Positions 42,906 to 54,963 of a DNA stretch of 64,000 nt are shown in pieces (within the stretch, counting starts at the first letter, position 1; each line of letters opens with the position of its first letter). Location of the stretch: assembly GCA_018398765.1 (NCBI GenBank), contig JAHBMJ010000477.1:40821-104820 (forward strand), written 5' to 3'. The position numbers and the translations under genes are program-made. The notes below the pieces were generated by a model, which worked only from the letters and a program-made list of their open reading frames with translations, made no database searches and was not told the origin of the DNA. The DNA comes from Chromera velia (lineage: Eukaryota; Sar; Chromeraceae).

Positions 42906-45900
42906 CCTCTGTATGTTGCTGTGTGGGGGATGATGTCTTTTTCCTGCATGGCTCTTTTTCTCTTTGTCTGAGTGCTCACTTCATTCTTGCCTCGCACAAA
43001 AAAGCATGACAGAAAGCGATCAGAAAGCGTCTCAAGGGATGAATAAATTCATGAATCGATGAAGGCGTCCCGGAGTGGATTGATTGATATGAACATACGG
43101 ATATGGCAAGGTTCGGTTGATTCAACTTGGGACACAGGGGGACAAGGAGACAACAGTGAATGCTCTCCTTCTCTCAAGGGATGCGAATGAATGTACTAAG
43201 AAACTACAATGTGATCGTGTATCACTTTCTTCCTTCCTTTTGTCCTGTCTTCCCCTGTTCAGGTGGCGGCAGGCCCAGAGCACTCTCTTGCTTTGACGAT
43301 TTCCGGTGAGGTCTTCGCGTGGGGTCGGAACAAGGACTCACGCCTGGGGTTGGGGGACGAATTCGAGCAGAAAGAAAAGGTTGGGGGGGGGGNGGGGGGG
43401 GGGGGAGGGAGAAAAAGGAGGTTGGACCCTTAATTCACTTCTGCCGAGAGACTTGTCAGACCGCCCCCGCTCTCTTAGTATCGCCGTTCTTGTTTTACTT
43501 GCTCCGGTAGTCTTCTTTTCTCTTAATTGATTTCTAGAGAGGGGGTTCCGTGTCTCACCCTCCATCTCGTCTCCTTGTTGCCTGCTTGCCTACTCCTGCT
43601 TCCGCCCGCCCCATTCCTTCCTTCCTTCGTCCTTCAGGTATTTGAGCCCGAACGAGTTGGGGGTCTCCCGGCGGTTGCGAAGGGGATTGCTGCAGGGGGG
43701 GCGCACTCTCTTTTGATCCTGTCAAAGAACAAACTGATGGCGGCAGGGAGCAACAGGTGGGTCTTCTCTGGGAAGAAGGGAGTTTGTTTGAGGACATGAG
43801 GAGGGATGGGATGGGTGCGGAAGGTGAGAGTTCTGGATCGAAGGGTGATGATGCAAAGTCAAGAGGTGTCAGGGTTGGAGCAAAAGCAGGAACTCTTGAT
43901 TTCTTCTAGTAGTGTCTCTTTACCCTTTTTGCCTCTAGCAGTCGTCCCATTGCACGATCCTTGGTTTTTCGCTGTTTGCACTATCTTTGATGTCGACATC
44001 AGTGGTGCACACGGGATGGGTGCGCCTTTTGTGTGAGTACCTCGTTTTTTGCGCACAGAGTTGACGGTTGGGAATGTAATTGAATTTTGGACACCCGAAT
44101 GGTATTTCAACTTCTCTATGGTTCTTTCTTTCTGTGTCTCTCTCAATGATCCTTCGATGGATCGATGCAGATTTGGACAATTGGGAATTGGGAAACCCGG
44201 AGTGCCCCCCTTTGCTTCGAACTTCAGACAAGTGGCTTTTGAGAGGGGTGGAAAGGTGAGAGAGAGAAAGAAGGAAAAAGGGGGGTCTGAACACATGCAC
44301 ACGCAAAGACACAGAGAGACAGCTTCCAAAACAGAAGACGTCAGTTTGGTCCTTCTTTCTTCCCTTTTTTCTTCTTCTGGGTGAGACAGAAGGAAGGAAG
44401 AAGTCTGTGGGCACGTTTTAGCTCCTGCGCAGACACCAGTTGCTCTTCTCTCCATGCACGTACCGATTGAAGTTTTTCTGAATTAATCTGTCTCTGTCTC
44501 AGGTGCGTGTCGCGTCATGTGGCAGCAACCACTCGGTCGTCGTGACGGAGACGGGAGGGCTGATGGCATTCGGGAAGAATGACCTCGGGCAACTGGGCAC
44601 TGGATGGACATCGGAATCGGTCAGTCAGTCAGTCAGTCAGTTGAGTGCATGGTTGATGATATTTTTGGTTGATTCGGGGTGGCGGTCTGCCAGTCAGTCA
44701 GTCGTTGGGAGGGACGTAGAAAAAAACATTTTCGACACTTAGCCAGGCAGTCAGTCAGAGAGAGATGAGAGAAGGCAGAAAGATACGATCTGCCTGCGTG
44801 TCTGTGTATCACGTTCCCTGTGACCTTCCTTCTCTTTGTGCTCTTCCACATGCCTTCAGATTGGCTACCCGACCCCTGTGGCGATTTTCCCCCAGAGCGC
44901 CCCTCTGATCTTCTACTCCGTCTCTGCGGGGGGGGACCATTCTCTTGCTGCCGCTCTGGAGCTGGACATCCCGGAGCTCTCCAACTCCCCTCAGGCCGCT
45001 GCGGCCGCTGCCTCACGAATCCGCCTCAGCCCTCTGCCCACCCAGGTAGGTGAAGAAGGAACATCTCATGGCTCCATGAAGGAGGGAAATAGAGGGCTTG
45101 TCTACTTTGGGGGATTTCGCATAATCAACGATCCAGTGGACTGAAGTGAATGGTATACTGCTTCACTCCGCCGAATAGAATGCAAAAGTGTTTTTAAGAA
45201 GCAGATCGATGCATCTGTGCAGCTGAAGAAAAATAGAGCAAATACTGCATGCCAACTACCACGACTGCAGGTGAACCCTCCATCTGACAAGGAGGACAAA
45301 GGCGCCCAGTCCCCCTTTGAGTCCGGGGGTTCCAAGAGCACCCGGAAGGCCCTAGCAGCTAGTGGGGGGGCCGGGGTGGGAGGAGGAGGGGGGGGAGGAG
45401 AGGACAGCAGTCGTCTCGTTTTCGGACTTCAGAGGATTCCCACAGGCGGAACCTTCACTCAACTGCAGGGAGGGATGATGAATGCGAACTTTCCCGTCTC
45501 TGCCTCAGCCGCTGCAGCAGCTGCTGCTGCACTTGCGACAGGAGCAGGAGGGGGTCGCAGTGGGGGGATAAAACTCGAGGAGGAGGCCCAAAAGGGAATA
45601 GTGAAGGAATTGACGAGACTGGAAACGTTAAATGATCGCCCGATGTCCTCATCGTCCTCAGCAGGTACAGGGGAAAGGGGGAGAAGCACAAGGAACGGAT
45701 TGGGAGAATTAAGGACAGTGTGGCTGCAGGGAGGGAGGGAGGGAGGCCATGGGACACGACAATGGATGTTGTCTATCTGCCTTTTTTTTTCGTTTGCGAG
45801 AGTTTTATTTTCCGTTTCGCGCATGGTTGCTCTTCTCCTTTGTGACGAAAAAACACTCAGTCACTCTGAAGACCTCTACATGCATGTGTGAATGCCATGC

Positions 45901-47551
45901 TCCACCGGATCGTCCACGATGTCTTCTTTTCTCAGGAGCTCTATCCGAGACAGTCAAGGTGAACGTGTAATTAATTCCGCGAATGAACCAATGAATGCAT
46001 GTGCAGGCATTGGGGCAAGTTCGCGTCTTCCTGTTCCCAAAAGCTCTCCAGGAATCTTCTCAGGCTCATCGGGAGAATCTGCGTCACCCTCTCCAGGGAC
46101 GGGGGGGGACTCTGACGCTGGGGTGGTGGCAGTTCCGTTAGATCGGAAGGGTTCCTGTTCCCTCCCGCTCTGTTTGAAGCCCCCCCCTGCGATGCTGCCG
46201 TTCGTTCAGGTCAGACTGGGAAATAGATTGGGCCTGTCTATCCGTCTGTTTGACTGCCTCTGCACGTTGCCTGAAGTCCAATGAGACGTCGAATTCCAGT
46301 CTTTCGTTCCCTCAATCATTGTGCTCATAGCGTCGGTCTTCTCTAATCCGCAGCTGTCGCTTTCATGAGCTTTCTTCTGTCCTCATGTCGTCTCCCATTG
46401 GATGGATCTTTGTTAGTCATTGATTAATGTGTAAAATCACGCGACATGCCTAGATGCCTGCAGGGCATAGGTACCGACGAGGTGCTGTCTCTGTTGGAGT
46501 CCCAACAGAGGGAGAAGGAAGGACTGGGCACGATCGCAGGACCCCACACGATGAGACACCGTCTCTCGCAGGTCAGTCAGCAAGTAAAGGATAGAAATTG
46601 GGACTGGAATCCACAAAACTGTGTCCCTCTATGCGAAGCTGCATGTGACTCGAATTCTTTTTCTGTCGCGCCCAGGTTTCGATTCGTTCATGTGCGTACA
46701 AGAGTATCAAAACGATTTTCTCCCTCCCTCTCCCTGCAGGTTTTCGAGTCTCCCCTGGTTCTCAACGCCTCTTTCCTCTTCCCAGGCCGGCAGGCTGTTT
46801 TGGACTCTGAAGGGATTGAGGCATTCTACCGGAAGGTCTTGTCGGCCTCCGACGCAGCAGAGACTGCGGGGGTCCTTCTGTCCTCGTCCTTGCGGTGTCT
46901 GGAGACGGCAGCGGAGGGAGTGAGGAGTCTTCGTGCAGTGGATCAAATCAGGTCCGGGGGGGAATCTGGTTGACAGATAGACAGCCAGCAAAACAGACAT
47001 GATGACAGAAAAAACAGATGGCAGTGAATAAATATTACTGGAAGAGAAAGAGGACAGACGAAGTAATTTTCTTTTCGTGCAATTGACTCAATGAAGCTTG
47101 TACCTTCTCCGTAGACGAAAAAATGGAGTCTGCTTTTTCTGCGCCGAAAAAGACGACTGTGGAAGCTGGGCGGTACCTCCGGTATGGAGTGGGTGCATAG
47201 ACGGAGTGCTTTACATCTCTTTTATTGTAAAAGATCAAAAGTCTCTCTCTTTTCCCTTCGCTTTGTCCTCGTCTCCTGTTTTTCTGGTTTCAGGTTTTTG
47301 ATTGTCATTTTGTTGTGTCCACTTTTGGGGTCGGACAATAGCCAGTCGACCGCTGTGATGACCTCCCTTGCAAAGCTGACCTTCGTTCTGACAGAGGCGG
47401 GGAAGAGAGCATTCTGCAAGGTCAGAGGGGGAGTACATTCAGCAAGAAGGGCGGCTGCAGAGCTGAGCTGTCTAGGGAGGGAATTGTTTGCTGCTCCGTG
47501 CACTTCTCTTGGAGGGGGGTTTGACTGCACGATGGTTTCCTTCGTGGAAGA

Positions 47552-47589
<38 letters not shown>

Positions 47590-48837
47590 TGTGTGTGTCT
47601 CTCGTGTCACCATGTGCATCAGAGAGATATGCGAGTCGACTTCTTGTTTGACTGTGGACAATTTCGTCATCGCCGGTTCTCTCGCGTGCAGGTGATTTGC
47701 CACGACGTACCTCCCTCTCTCTTCGGTGCCCGTCTTGTCAAGCACGCGCGGGAATTCTGCAATCGTCAGATCTTGAAGAGGGGGGAACGATACAGAGAGG
47801 CCGTCTCTTTCTGGTAGGCATGTGGTGTGGGCCGTCTCTTTCTGCTTTGATCGTGTTCACTGACTGTTTGTTCTTCATGACAGAGCGCGTCTACATCTGT
47901 TTGCCGCGCGCCTCCGCCCCGTATCGTTTTTTCTCTCTCTTCATCTTTCGAATTCCCCTGTTCTTTATGCTGCGTAATTCCACGAATTTTGATTTCTGCA
48001 ACTTCCCCCTTTCCTCTTTCTTCCTTGTGCCTTCAGGCACGGCATCGGCCTCCTTCAACTGCTCTGGCAGGCCAACGAGCAGACGGCAGGGAGAACGAAA
48101 GTCGACGAGGGCGGCAGGAAGGCAGACCCAGCGGTGCCGTTGGAGAATTTCTCTCTTCAATCGGCCTCTGCACTCAGCCCCGTGCAGGTCCGTCCGTCCG
48201 TCCGTCGAGCTGCACACCATCGCACACTGGGATTAGTGTGCTGCACGGCTTCGCGCCTATCTGCATATGTGTCTGGAATAGAAACGGAAGAAGGCATAGT
48301 GAGCACGCATCGAGAACAAGTAACCTTTTGCTGTGGTCTGTGCACTCTCTTTTCCGCTTTCTGTCTCGTCTCTCTGTGTTTCCTCCTTCTTCTGTCTCTT
48401 TCCAGGAAGTGCAATCCTACCATCAGTTGGTCGTGAGGAAATTTGGGGGGGCCTGTCCTCCTAGGGGGAAACTCCAATCGGAACTTTTTGATGTCATGAA
48501 GGAACACACGGTCTGTCTGAAGGATTTCTTCCTGCTGCTGCTTGTTCAGAGGAAGTCAAAAGCCGTGAACTCCGACGTTTGTAAACTATCTCTGGGGGAG
48601 TTTTTGCCTCTCTCCTGTTTCACACTACTTTCTTCTCTCTGTGAGTTTGATTCGCGTGTATTGCGTTCGATACGCCTCGTACCAGTTTCTTCCCCCCTTG
48701 AAGGAACACTGCGACGGACCTTCTGTCCTTTGAGGCAGGACTCACCTTACCTTTCCCGGTAAAGGTCAAAGAGGGAGCGCATCTCCTCCATCCTCACCCT
48801 TGCTCTCTCTCCTCTGTTTCCAGCGGGTCCTTTCTGG

Positions 48838-48880
<43 letters not shown>

Positions 48881-51800
48881 TGTATTGATTTGTGGGGGAT
48901 TGGTGAAGGGACCGATGCGTGCGTCACTCACTTACCTTCCTTCTGCCTTCTGCAGACTCCCCCTCCAGAAATGACGTTTCTCCTCGCCCACATCAATCTC
49001 TGTCCTTTGGCATTCAAGAGAAATGTCGGTCAAACATATCTTGTGCTGGCCACATTGATGTACACGCGCGCGCGCACACTCGAAGACAGACACACACGCA
49101 TGCATGCACATTATCTGTTTTTCTCTCTTCCCTCTCGAATCTAGGTAAAATGAGAGCAGTAAGTCACTGTGTCCGTCAGCCAGCCGAGCTGTTCGATTGT
49201 ACGAAGAAGAGAGGGAGGAAGGGAGGAGAAGCAAGACAGACGCAATTACACTGACTACCGGTCCGTCCATCGATCCGTCTGTTGCATGGTTCCTCCCCCG
49301 GCTTGCAAGATGCCGCTTGACCGACGGCCTTCTGATTCTTTCGGAAATGAGTGGAGCACAGACAGAGTGAGGAAAACGAAAAATGATGGGGTCCACGCCG
49401 CCTATTCGTACTTCGTTCAAGCTGGAGAAAGATTGAGCTTTTTTGCCTGTCTGGCTGCTTGTTCGTTTGTCTGCAGTGCTTCATGGTGGAGATCAAAGTG
49501 AGCATGCAGCAGGGAATGCTGGAGGCCATCACGAGCATGACGATTCCCTTCTTTGTCTTGGTCAGTCAGACAGTCGATCTAACGACGAGTGCATGATGAA
49601 GGCGATCTGATCTCTCTTGTGTGAGCCGGATTCTCTTTCTCTCTGTCTTTCGTTGTGGGTACGTCGAGGTGGATCGATCGTGTCCTATGCATGACATTCA
49701 TGTGCACTGACTGTGTCTGGATGCCAGCTAGCGGTCTTCTTTTTCTCTGCTGGGTAGAGGATTTGCCGATCTTGCTCGTTTGCACTCCTTTGAATTCTAT
49801 CATTCGACAAAACGCGATTCCACAATCGGTTTTGCTGATTGATCCTTTGTCTGCTCCTCTTTCTCTGTGTGAAGCAAAATTTCTTCCAGTCTTTTGATGA
49901 AACTGTGAATCCCCCCTCTCTTTCCCTACAACCCTCTCTTTCTGATTATCTCCTTTCGCATTGTCGCAGAGCGTCCGACGGGACCGTCTCCTTCATGGTC
50001 AGTCAGTCAGTCAGTCAGTCAGTCAGTGAGTCAGTCAGTCAGTCAGTCAGTCAGTGAGTCAGTGAGTCAGTGAGTCAGTCAGTGAGTCAGCGAGTCAGCC
50101 AGTCAGTGAGTCAGTCAGTCAGTCAGTCAGTGAGTCAGTCAGTCAGTCAGTGAGTCAGTCAGTGAGTCAGTCAGTGAGTCAGTCAGTCAGTCAGTCAGTC
50201 CAGTCAGTCAGTCAGTCAGTCAGTCAGTCAGTCAGTCAGTCAGTCTTCGGGAAGCGGTTGCAGTTCAGTCAGTAACCTTCACGAAGGCAAATAGAATAGA
50301 CAGTTGAAAGGACGAGGACGTGACTTCACGCGTACAGGTTCCATCCATCATGTGAATTCTCTCTCGCTCAGACTGTAGGAAGCAGTGCTGTCAAATCGAT
50401 TAGTCGGTTGGTTTCACTCTCGTGTGTTCTCGCATTGCTGTCCCTCACTTCAGTTTGCTGCCCTCTTGGACCCGCTTTCCTCCGTGTGAATCGCCTGCAA
50501 AGGATGAACATTTGCCCTGCCTGCCCCAAGCGCTTGCCTAGATGTGTGTCTCAATGAATCTATGGGCCTCTTGCTTCAAGCCAATTGACACACGCAAATT
50601 TTGATCTGCGTCATTTGTCATTTGCCTGTCAAGACATTGTCATTTGTCATTTGATCTGCGTCACTTGTCGACGCGTGCGTCATTTGTCTGCATGTGCAGA
50701 CACGATGGGCCTCCTGCTTCAAGCCAAACCTCTCGAATTGGTCAGCAGCCAGGGAGTGTGTCTGTCTGTCTAATTGTTAGTGATACATGCGCTCGGATAG
50801 GTCTGTACGCTCGTATGCTTCGGGACAGCTGGACTGAGAGCCCTTTGCGTGTGTTTGCGTCACTCTCAGTTTCTTTCTCTTCCGATACTTCTTTCTTGAT
50901 GCCGAGTCATGCACTTTTGCGCTCCCCCACGCATTCTGTGTGATTTTCCTCATTCCGTCAGTTTGATAAGTTTTCTCCATCTCTTTTTTGTTTTTCTCTC
51001 TGTTCTCTCAGAGACGCCCTCTGAAAGTGAAATTTGAGGGTGAAGAAGGCATCGACGAGGGTGGAGTGAAGAGGGAATTCTTCTCGGTAAGTAAGGGCAT
51101 GAGGGTCGGGGTAAAATTGTGTGTGTGTGTNGGGGGGGGGGGGGGTGTACAATGCGAAGCTGGTGGGAATTTGTGTTCGGTTGTGCTTTTGCTTTGCACT
51201 TTTCCTCCGTATTTTGTTTTCTTTTGCAGCATCCGACACCTTGCTTCTTCCCTTCGCTTCTCTGGACTCCATCCCCCTCCTCCTGCGTGGCTATGGTTCG
51301 TGGTGTGTGAAAGCGAGGTGCTCTAGAGGGTGCGGGTCCATCAGATGACTTCCCTCCCTTCATACGGACGCATGCATGAAAATAGTATACTCGCATGTTT
51401 TCTGTGAGCATGTGTTGAATGCAGATTTTGATTCGAGAGCTGCTGAATCCTAATTTTGGCATGTTTTCCTACAATGAAGACAGTGAGTCAATCCATTTTT
51501 GCCACAGTCAAGGACGCAACGATGATAGCGTCGGTCCTCCTTTCCAACCCCACTGATTTATTTTCGTTTCGCGTTTCCGAAACGAAACGCTTCCAGCACG
51601 CACAGACTTCCGTGAGCCCCCCTTCTTTCTCTTCTCTGATTGTGTGGGCAGATTCTTCTGCGATGCGATGCGATCAGTGTCGCCGTGAGTTCCCTACTTT
51701 TCTGTTGGTCTGTTGCATGTATGTTTTGTTTCCTCTTGCAATCCTGTGTGCAGCCCGTATCCACTGGTTCAACGGGAACTCTCTTGAAACGAAAAGAGAA

Positions 51801-54800
51801 TTCGTTCTGGTCGGGGCACTGCTTGGTTTGGCTATCTACAACGGTTAGTCAGTTGGTTGGTCGGTCGGTTGGCAGCTATACACCTCCATTGTTTTGTTAG
51901 ATGTCATCAAAAAGACGTGATCCCGACAAGTGAGATCACTTTGAACAGTCATGCTTCAAATATTCGGAGGAGTGCCGAGGATTCAGCAGTAGAGCGTGTT
52001 TTGGCCAGTACTTGTCTTCAATTAGCAGTCTCTCTTGCTGCGTGAACTCACGGATGATGTGTTGTTGCGTGCGTCACACTCGTGTTCTTTCTTGTTCCTC
52101 CTTCCTGGCTTCCTTCTGTCCTGCAGATGTGTTGCTGGAGCTCTCGTTTCCCCAGGCAGTCTACAAGAAGCTTCAGGGTGAAGCCCTCGGTCGGTCGGTC
52201 GGTCGGTCGGGAGGCAAACTGAGAAAGTGCGCGCAAAATAATTAATTGTGTTTGTTGTCTGCATGTGGATTTGGATTTACAGTCAGGGGATGGTTGTGCT
52301 TGGTGGTGCTGTTGCTGGGTTGGTACAGCTGTGTTTGAATGCACAAGGCGTTTTGCCGAACCGATTGTTCTGGAGTAACTGCCTCATGATATTCTTGTTT
52401 ATTTGTCTGATGCCCAATCCATCCCCCTTCCTCTTCTCTCTCACTCTTCGGCGAGGTCGACTTTGTGTGCTCGGTGTCCGCTTTTCTTTTCTTGTTTGCA
52501 CGTGCACCAATTCGTGGATCCAACCGGCACGCTCGTCTCTACATATCCCTGTCGAGTTGTTTCTGCTCTCTCTAGAGTGCCCTGACGAAGGCGAACACAT
52601 GCAAACAAGCAACTCCATTTGTACATCTATCTGCCTACCTGAATGTGACGGTCGATGCAGATTTGTCAGACCTCGCACTGGTGTTCCCCGAAGAGAGCAG
52701 ATCGTTCCAGTCTCTCCTCCAGCAGCCTCAGGGAGAAGAATTTGACGCCGCATTCGGAGAAATGACTTTTGAAGGTCAGACCGACAGACAGACAGACAGA
52801 CAGAAAAACAGACAGACAGACAGACAGACAGACACAGACACAGACACAGACACACACACACACACACACAGAAAAACAGACAAACAGACACAGACAGACA
52901 GACAGACGACTGGACACCTGGAATGCTTGGCTTACACTGTAAATCCGCGCATTTTAGGATGGTCTGAGCGTCTTTTGACTTTCGCGCTTGAATTCCTTCA
53001 ATTGTATGATTCGGTCTGTCTCTCTCGACAGGTGCCCATCAGTGGCTGCCCCCAGATCCGAACCCATTTACTTTCTTGGCAGCGGTTTGCAGAAGGTCCT
53101 CGGTTTCGTTCTTTTGAAACATGTATTCTTTGAACCGTTTCCTTTCCATTCCGCTCCCTTCCCTCTGTCTGTCTGTCAGTCGACTATGAGTTCTATGGGG
53201 AGAGGAGAAGTCAGGAGCTGTGCCCGGGAGGGGCAGAGAGGAAATTGACCTGGGAGAGTAGACAGGTTGGTGGGGGGTGGGGGTGGGGATGAATCTGCAT
53301 TGGGCTTCTCCAGCACTTTTTCTTGTCTTTTTTGCCTGTGTGTTTCTGTCCGTCCTCTCCGTCTCCCTTCTTTGGACATACGTGCCTTCTACGCTCTGTG
53401 AGGGTTTTCGTTCCTGTTTTGCGTTTCCGTAGGGGTGTGTTCTTGTCTGCTTGTCTGCCTGTCCCTTTCTCTCTCCTCCTCTTTCCCCTCTGTGTGTGAG
53501 AGAGAGGAAAAGAGAAAAAATGAGTGAAGACACAGAATCAGAGAGCTGCTTTTTGTGCATCCATCCGCCTTGTGTGGGCCCCTCATGGTTTTCTTCTGTT
53601 GTGTTGGTGGTCCCTTTGTCTCTACGAGGGCACATCTGCACAGGATGAGTGGAGGTCAGCACTTTCTGTCTTCTTCCTTGTTCTACCTGTTCTGTGCACA
53701 TGTATGCATGCATGCAGGAGTACGTTCGTCTGTACACAAAATGGCTGTTGGAGGACAGCGTGAAGGATCAGTTTGAGCCTTTCAAGGAAGGGTTCTTGAG
53801 GATCTGCGGGGCTCCCATGCTCCCCCTCTTCTCGGCAGAGGAATTGCAGCTGCTCGTGTGCGGAGAACCGCAAGTCGATTTTAAAGAACTTCGGAAGGGC
53901 GCGCAGTCAGTTCGAGGGTTTTCTTTCAGTTTAGACACATCTTTCAATGTCTTTATGCTCATCTGAACAGCTTTCTGTAAACAGAGAGGATCTGCGTGCG
54001 ACGTCTTTCATCCATCTGTCGGTACACTGTATGAGAAATGTATTGTTTTATCTGAGGGGCCAGAGAAGGTCTGTTGTAGGTGTCTCTACGATTGTCTACT
54101 CGTTGTTGGCTTGCTCGCATGGACAGATTGGTTTCTTTGAGTTCGCTTTCTGATCACGGGCTTTTCTCATCAAGAGGGCAATAAATCCTCCTTCCTCCTG
54201 GGTCTTCTTCGATGCCTCCAATTTTCGTTCGACAGATCCTCGTTGAAAGTTTTCACGTTTTCTTGATCAAAAGATGGGTTTTCTTGTTGTTTGACTGATA
54301 CCGCTTTTGCTCTATGCTCAGTCGATGCTATTTGAAAATGAGCAAAAAAGGAATCAACGGGGTGGGTTCTCTTTTTGGAACCTATCCATGAAATGTACGT
54401 GTAATTATTCCTCGATCTGTGTGTCATGAATGTATGAATGAATGAATGTATGAATGAATGAATGTATGTATGCATGAATGAATGAATGCATAACCATGCA
54501 GGTATGAAGGAGGCTACTCAGAGACACACCCTTTCATTTTGGGATTTTGGGATACCCTGGAGGGCTTCTCTCTTGAACAAAAACTCCGATTTCTCCATTT
54601 CTGTACGGGTAAGGGGACAAGCCGTGTCTCTATCTTTCTTCTTTCTTTCGCTCTCCCTTTCTCTTGACCGCCCTTCTTGTGTGCATTTTCCCTTTTCCCT
54701 TTTTCCCCACGTCCTGCCAACCCTCTCGACGATCTCGTTCATATGTGCCTTCGATCTTCTTTTCAGGATCGAGTCGTGTGCCTGTAGGAGGGCTGAAGGA

Positions 54801-54963
54801 ATTGAACCTGAAGATCCAACGGAACGGTCCCGATACGGACAGGCTTCCCACCGCCTACACTTGTTTCAACGCGCTCCTGCTGCCAGAATACTCGACGAAG
54901 GAGAAGATGAAGACTGTGCTGCTGAGGGCCATCGAGGAAGCCGAGGGATTCGGTATGCAATGA
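40552..54963 (+). CDS. RCC1-HECT (HERC-like) E3 ubiquitin-protein ligase
   Basis: HECT ligases take ubiquitin from an E2 onto a catalytic cysteine and pass it to substrates; RCC1 repeats form a beta-propeller. Exons: 40552-40689, 41005-41506, 41840-41874, 42071-42162, 42674-42788, 43263-43379, 43638-43756, 44171-44255, 44503-44619, 44860-45045, 45271-45664, 46007-46209, 46464-46571, 46740-46951, 47342-47420, 47692-47813, 48037-48187, 48406-48510, 49477-49560, 49970-49997, 50700-50740, 51012-51086, 51425-51482, 51754-51843, 52127-52177, 52661-52774, 53180-53265, 53718-53905, 54502-54608, 54767-54963. The total is 3999 nt (1332 residues), with every junction in phase. RCC1 units span about residues 47-500 ([30 protein letters not shown]). 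The HECT domain spans about 960-1332: [78 protein letters not shown]. Catalytic Cys codon: 54862-54864. One short exon may be missing between 48511 and 49476. An RCC1 Trp reads Cys at the exon 4/5 junction. Confidence 0.88.
42465..42660 (+). repeat. (CTT/CTG/TCC)n trinucleotide tract before the exon 5 acceptor
   Basis: About 195 bp of CTT with CTG and CTC variants ends about 13 bp before the acceptor at 42673. It forms an extreme polypyrimidine tract. The poly-Leu, poly-Ser and poly-Phe ORFs through it are artefacts. Confidence 0.9.
42789..42902 (+). repeat. (GTCT)n/(CTGTCT)n array starting at a splice donor
   Basis: The donor after exon 5 (GCAG then gtctgtctgtct) is itself the first unit of the array, which passes through a GTCTCT-type stretch and back to GTCT. 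Confidence 0.85.
43393..43393. other. Ambiguous base in a G homopolymer
   Basis: One of three single N bases in the window (36324, 43393, 51131), all within C or G runs. It marks consensus uncertainty rather than biology. Two of the three fall in introns of the ligase gene. Confidence 0.95.
49998..50244 (+). repeat. (GTCA)n array of about 245 bp starting at a splice donor
   Basis: The intron after exon 20 opens with gtcagtcagtcagtcagtca and continues almost unbroken, with GTGA and GCCA variants. It is the longest of the donor-anchored arrays in this gene. Confidence 0.9.
52775..52915 (+). repeat. (ACAG)n/(CA)n array close to a splice donor
   Basis: The donor gtcagaccgacagacagaca leads into a 140-bp array of ACAG units with a CA run inside, in the intron after exon 26. 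Confidence 0.85.
54422..54492 (+). repeat. (GAAT/GTAT)n array before the exon 29 acceptor
   Basis: Tandem ATGAATGA and ATGTATGA units lie directly upstream of the acceptor at 54501, in the intron between exons 28 and 29. Confidence 0.8.

Noticed and set aside
42408-42971. 187-codon Ser/Cys/Phe-rich ORF
   Set aside because: It runs through the CTT tract and the GTCT array in introns flanking exon 5. Only 42674-42788 is coding.
45936-45958. 23-nt microexon in the ligase gene
   Set aside because: It has AG and GT borders, but including it breaks the frame of the next exon. Skipping it gives an in-phase join from 45664 to 46007.
52576-52660. Longer exon 26 starting after the CTCTCTAG at 52575
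   Set aside because: The phase does not match the preceding exon, whereas the acceptor at 52660 does.
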